The notes below the pieces were generated by a model, which made no database searches, was not told the DNA's origin, and worked only from the letters and a program-made list of their open reading frames with translations. A stretch of 17,484 nucleotides of DNA, taken from assembly GCA_964513285.1 (NCBI GenBank), contig CAZEML010000075.1, positions 1 to 17,484 on the forward strand, read 5' to 3'. A program made the translations under genes and the position numbers. Source of the DNA: UBA11606 sp964513285. Lineage in GTDB: Bacteria; Actinomycetota; Acidimicrobiia; Acidimicrobiales; Aldehydirespiratoraceae. Below, piece after piece: positions 14,504 to 17,484 of the stretch (position 1 is the stretch's first letter; the number at the start of each line of letters is the position of its first letter).

Positions 14504-15481
14504 ATGCACCCACACGCTGGACCGATCCGTTGGGGGATCGCCGCGACCGGCAAGATCGCCGGCGCGTTCGCCACCGCCTTCCCGTCCGTCGTCGACGCCG
14601 ACGCATCGATCGTCGCCGTCGGCTCCCGTCGATCCGACTCGGCCGAGGCGTTCGCCGCCACGCACGAGATCGACCGGGCCCACGGGTCGTACCGTGCGCT
14701 CGCCGAGGATCCCGACGTCGACATCGTCTACGTCGCCAGCCTCCAGCCCGGCCACGTGACCGACGCCGTGATGTTCCTCGAGGCGGGCAAGCACGTCCTC
14801 GTCGAGAAGCCGCTCGCCCTCTCGGCCCGCGAGGTCGACCGCATCGTCGACGCCGCCCAGGCCAACGACCGGTTCGCGATGGAGGCGATGTGGATGCGGT
14901 TCAACCCGGGGCCGGTCGCGGCCGCAGACGCGGTCGCCGCCGGTTCGATCGGCGCCCTGCAACACCTCAACATCGACTTCACGATCGAGGTCGCCGACGA
15001 TCCCGAGCACCGCCTGCGTTCGCTCGAGAAGGGAGGCGGCTCGCTCCTCGACCTCGGCATCTACCCGATCACCCTGGCGTGGTGGCTGCTCGGACCGCCC
15101 GAGTCGTGGACCGTCGACGGCACGGTCGAGGGCGGGGTCGACACCCGCTGCGTGATCGACGCGAGGTGGGGCGCCACCACCGCCCGCCTGTCGTGCGGGC
15201 TCGACGAGGTCGGGCCACTCAGCGCCACGCTGACCGGAGCCGGCGGGCGCATCACGGTGGCGGCACCGTTCCATGCAGCCGAGCGGGTGATCGTCGACGG
15301 GACCGAGACCGACCACCCCGAGGCATCGCTGCACTGGCAGGTCGACGAGGTTCACCGCTGCCTGCGAGCCGGCGAGCGCGAGAGTCCGCGCAATCCGCTC
15401 GCGACCAGCCGGGCGATCCTCGCCTGGTGCGACGAGATCCGCGCCGAGTTGGGCGTTCGCTACCCGACAGAAGGTTCGTGA
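14504..15481 (+). CDS. Gfo/Idh/MocA family oxidoreductase
   Basis: NAD(P)-dependent dehydrogenase acting on sugars, inositols or dihydrodiols, 325 residues from the chosen ATG. The Rossmann part shows RWGIAATGKIAGAFATAF, the segment ADASIVAVGSRRSDSAEAF, and the hallmark HVLVEKPLALS with the lysine of the EKP motif. The C-terminal part shows the segment RLRSLEKGGGSLLDLGIYPI, where GGGSLLDLGIYP is the typical active-site segment. The set of motifs resembles the trans-1,2-dihydrobenzene-1,2-diol dehydrogenase branch, but substrate assignment is uncertain. It is divergent from the GT-C gene and 61 bp upstream of the selenoprotein gene, which has its own -10-like element, so joint transcription is possible but not required. 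Confidence 0.92.
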   Translation: MHPHAGPIRWGIAATGKIAGAFATAFPSVVDADASIVAVGSRRSDSAEAFAATHEIDRAHGSYRALAEDPDVDIVYVASLQPGHVTDAVMFLEAGKHVLVEKPLALSAREVDRIVDAAQANDRFAMEAMWMRFNPGPVAAADAVAAGSIGALQHLNIDFTIEVADDPEHRLRSLEKGGGSLLDLGIYPITLAWWLLGPPESWTVDGTVEGGVDTRCVIDARWGATTARLSCGLDEVGPLSATLTGAGGRITVAAPFHAAERVIVDGTETDHPEASLHWQVDEVHRCLRAGERESPRNPLATSRAILAWCDEIRAELGVRYPTEGS

Positions 15482-15529
15482 TCCGACACCTCGACCGGGG
15501 GTCGCCACCGTTGCCCTTTCGGTGAGCCG

Positions 15530-15535
15530 TAGGGT
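15530..15535 (+). promoter_or_regulatory. Putative -10 element for the selenoprotein gene (leaderless)
   Basis: TAGGGT, then 7 nt, then the GTG at 15543. This supports 15543 as the start rather than the in-frame GTG at 15522, which lies upstream of the element. Confidence 0.45.
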
Positions 15536-15542
15536 CCGTCCC

Positions 15543-16046
15543 GTGAGTCGGCGTCGTCGAACCCTCCTGATCATCGCCGTGGCGCTCGCGTTCGTCGCGA
15601 CCGCGTGTGGCTCAGGTGGAGGTGGTGAGGCCGCGCCGGTGGACGCTGCGTCGGCGGCGCTCGTCGACGAGTTCGAGTTGCTCGACGGCACCACCCTCGA
15701 CCTCGCCTCGCTGCAGGGAGAAGACGTCGTCTTGTGGTTCTGGGCTCCCTGGTGACCGTTTTGACGTCAGGAATCCTCCACGGTCGTGGCGGTCGAGCAG
15801 CAATACGGTGACCAGGTCCGCTTCGTCGGCGTCCCCGGACTCGCGAGCGAGGGCAGCATGCGCGGGTTCGTCGACGAGACCGGAACCGACGGCCTGGCCC
15901 ACATCCCCGATGTCGACGGCGTGATCTGGGAGCGCTTCGGGGTCGGCCAACAGCGCACCTATGTCTTCATCGACGACGACGGGTCCTGGCGTCGGGCCGG
16001 CTACGGCTCGCTGGCCCAAGACGTCGAGGACCTGATCGCCCAGTGA
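15543..16046 (+). CDS. Thioredoxin/TlpA-like lipoprotein with a Sec-Pro-Phe-Sec (UPFU) active site: candidate selenoprotein
   Basis: One frame of 167 residues, read through two in-frame TGA codons at 15753-15755 and 15762-15764. Residues 1-22 are a lipoprotein signal (four arginines, LLIIAVALAFVAT, then AC with C22), then a Gly-rich linker. The thioredoxin fold begins FELLDGTTLDLASLQGEDVV, then WFWAPW-U71-P72-F73-U74-RQESS, which aligns with the WCPFCR motif of TlpA/DsbE-type proteins, so both redox cysteines are replaced by TGA. After the second TGA the frame stays open with GC-rich third codon positions, and the fold continues (VRFVGVPGLASE, then TYVFIDDDGSWRRAGYG) to a normal end. The usual cis-proline before the TYVF strand is R138. 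A SECIS-like hairpin follows. Likely role: thiol/diselenide redox chemistry outside the membrane. The alternative of two sequencing errors or a pseudogene would require hits at exactly both Cys codons. Confidence 0.85.
15775..15792 (+). promoter_or_regulatory. Putative bacterial SECIS element
   Basis: In the mRNA, CC-U-CCAC-GGUC-GUGG-C-GG forms a hairpin: 2 bp, an unpaired U (15777, opposite C15790), a 4-bp stem and the loop GGUC (15782-15785). From memory, E. coli fdhF SECIS has a bulged U, a 4-bp stem and the same GGUC loop, where G and U contact SelB. The loop starts 17 nt after the second TGA (18 nt in fdhF) and 26 nt after the first, both within the range known for bacterial SECIS. One element could serve both codons. 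Confidence 0.75.
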
Positions 16047-16061
16047 GCTGACCGCTGGGCG
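16037..16061. terminator. Stem-loop around the selenoprotein stop codon
   Basis: CGCCCAG (16037-16043) pairs with CTGGGCG (16055-16061) around an 11-nt loop containing the stop codon. A second hairpin, CCCGCC-GTCG-GGCGGG, lies at 16075-16090 inside the end of the convergent FtsK-like gene. They may stop converging transcription, though no T-tract is present. Confidence 0.35.
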
Positions 16062-16070
16062 GCCTGGCGA

Positions 16071-17483
16071 TCAACCCGCCGTCGGGCGGGCGAACTGGGC
16101 GACCTGGTATCGACCGCCGCCGACGAGCATCCCTCGCCCGGGCAGCGGCGCGAGGTCGATGCGGCCCGGCAGCGACGCACCGATCAGATCGCCGTCGAGT
16201 GGATCGGGTTGCAACAGGATGCCGCAGCGGCTGGCTCGGACCTCGGTGGTCCAGTGGCCGTAGGCCGAGCGGAGGCGATCGGGCCGGGCGCTCGCGATGA
16301 CCGGCGCTGAGCCAGTGGCGATCAGCGCACCGAGCCGGCCGGCTGGATCGGCGACGTCGAGGGCATCGTCGACCAGCACGACGCTCCCGGGCACGGTTTC
16401 GGGAAGCTCGGCAGGGTCGACCGGCCGGACGCCCAGCAGATCGGCCAACTCCGACGGGCCGGAGCCGACGACCAGGCACTCGAGCCCACCCGCACGGGCC
16501 GCGTGACCGATCGCGGCGAGCACCGAGGTGCGCCCCGAGCGAGCGGGTCCCACGATCAGGGCGTGGTCGCCGGGGTGGAGTTCGAGCGTGGCGACGCTGA
16601 GGTCCGCGTCGAGCATCCCGACCGGAAGGCGCAGGGCACCCCCGGCGGTGCTCGGGGCCGTTCGCTCGAGGATCGAGTCGATCCCGATGTCGGAGGCGAG
16701 GGTGCCGAGCCGGATCGGAAGGGAGGTCGGGATGACGGTGCGGCGAGCCGCCATCGCCTGGTCGAGGTCGCCCGAGGGCACCAAGACCTGGAGGAGGGCG
16801 CCGTCGCCGGCGCGGATCGCTCGGCCGGGCGGCATCGACGCGGGCACGTCGCGGATCCCGAACCGGTGGGCCTCGCCCGGGTCGAGCACCCGGTGCGCGA
16901 GGGTGCATCCCGCCCCGGCGGCGAGGGCTGGAGGCAGATCGGCCGCGCGGCGGAGCCCCACCACGACCGTGACGCCGACCGCCGGGCCATCGGCCCAGAT
17001 CGACGCGAGCTGATCGTGAGGCACGGGCTCCCGGACCGGGTCGTGGGCCCGAGTCAGACCGCCGAGGTCGTCGATCACCAACACGATCCGCTGGTGCTCA
17101 GCGGCGGGATCGGCCCGTCGACGGTCGACCTCCGATGCGAGCCAACGAAGGAGCCGTCGGCGCCGTTCGTCGTCGACGGGCTCCGCGACCGTGCCGACCG
17201 ACGGGAGATCGGCCAGCAGGCCGAGCATCCCTGCATCGAGATCGATGCCGTGCACGTGGGCGCCGTCGTCGATCGCGGCGCAGGCGGCGGCCACGAGCGT
17301 GGTCGACACACCCGAGCCCGGTCCACCGAGCACGACCAGATGACCGTCACGAGGGGCCCACGTCTCGAGGCTCTGGCGCTGCTCGTCCGGGCGATCGACG
17401 AGCCACCAGCCATCGGCCGTCGCGGCGCCGGACTCCGGCAGCGGCTCCGGCCACGGCGCCGCCGGCCGGGGGCGGTCGCCATG
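16071..17483 (-). CDS. FtsK/SpoIIIE-type (EccC-like) ATPase, C-terminal part (5' partial)
   Basis: The gene enters from the right edge; 470 residues are visible and the N-terminus is missing. Two P-loop ATPase modules are seen. The first has HLVVLGGPGSGVSTTLVAA, then Walker B-like IVLVIDDLGGL and the FtsK-like segment GPAVGVTVVVGLRRAADLPP. The second has HALIVGPARSGRTSVLAAIG, then VVLVDDALDVAD. In both the Walker A lysine is replaced (V in GPGSGVST, R in GPARSGRT), so these look like degenerate, non-hydrolysing modules such as the later domains of EccC in type VII secretion. The active module, if any, would lie outside the window. Function as a DNA translocase or secretion motor cannot be decided here. 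It converges on the selenoprotein gene with a 24-bp gap. Confidence 0.82.
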   Translation of the reverse strand, partial: HGDRPRPAAPWPEPLPESGAATADGWWLVDRPDEQRQSLETWAPRDGHLVVLGGPGSGVSTTLVAAACAAIDDGAHVHGIDLDAGMLGLLADLPSVGTVAEPVDDERRRRLLRWLASEVDRRRADPAAEHQRIVLVIDDLGGLTRAHDPVREPVPHDQLASIWADGPAVGVTVVVGLRRAADLPPALAAGAGCTLAHRVLDPGEAHRFGIRDVPASMPPGRAIRAGDGALLQVLVPSGDLDQAMAARRTVIPTSLPIRLGTLASDIGIDSILERTAPSTAGGALRLPVGMLDADLSVATLELHPGDHALIVGPARSGRTSVLAAIGHAARAGGLECLVVGSGPSELADLLGVRPVDPAELPETVPGSVVLVDDALDVADPAGRLGALIATGSAPVIASARPDRLRSAYGHWTTEVRASRCGILLQPDPLDGDLIGASLPGRIDLAPLPGRGMLVGGGRYQVAQFARPTAG

Positions 17484-17484
17484 G

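Noticed and set aside
15522..15542. Upstream GTG start for the selenoprotein
   Set aside because: It would place the TAGGGT -10-like element inside the gene and put extra residues before the signal peptide.
15522..16046. Two separate short genes or a nonsense-mutated thioredoxin pseudogene
   Set aside because: Both pieces are in the same frame, the only interruptions are TGA at the two CxxC positions, the rest shows no damage, and a SECIS-like hairpin follows.

Overview
The window is about 70% GC and densely packed with genes. Short or overlapping gene junctions, many GTG starts and start codons placed directly behind -10 elements suggest a high-GC actinobacterium, perhaps of the Acidimicrobiia (Ilumatobacter-like). 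That placement is inferred from style and gene content, because no rRNA or tRNA gene is present.

Left part (1-3219): the end of a LivG-like ABC transporter ATPase, a cation-dependent O-methyltransferase, a convergent MscS-type channel, an unrecognised 185-residue helical protein, and an intergenic region with a 12-bp palindrome and a tandem 21-bp repeat. Next (3220-6052, minus strand) is a NarX/NarL-like two-component pair: a histidine kinase with a MASE1-like membrane region and two PAS domains, overlapping its LuxR-type response regulator. Divergent from it (6140-9470) runs a molybdate operon: HTH-TOBE regulator, modA, modB, modC and a short-chain dehydrogenase, each start overlapping the previous stop. 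The 314-bp convergent gap at 9471-9784 has no gene. It holds three copies of a hairpin repeat ending in GTGTGAAACG and two strong stem-loops.

Right part: a minus-strand run (14441 down to 9785) of a GT-C glycosyltransferase-like membrane protein, an S9 peptidase and a DUF1214 protein; divergent from it, a Gfo/Idh/MocA oxidoreductase; and at the right edge the end of an FtsK/SpoIIIE-type ATPase.

The main discovery is at 15543-16046. What first looks like a broken thioredoxin/TlpA lipoprotein is one open frame interrupted by exactly two TGA codons, and these sit at the two cysteine positions of the CxxC redox motif (W-TGA-P-F-TGA-R). Just behind the second TGA is a hairpin with an unpaired U, a 4-bp stem and a GGUC loop, the architecture of the E. 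coli fdhF SECIS. I read it as a secreted selenoprotein with a Sec-Pro-Phe-Sec (UPFU) diselenide-type active site. The selenocysteine machinery is not in the window. A second general pattern is that eight genes here appear to be transcribed as leaderless mRNAs, with a -10-like hexamer 6-8 nt before the start codon.
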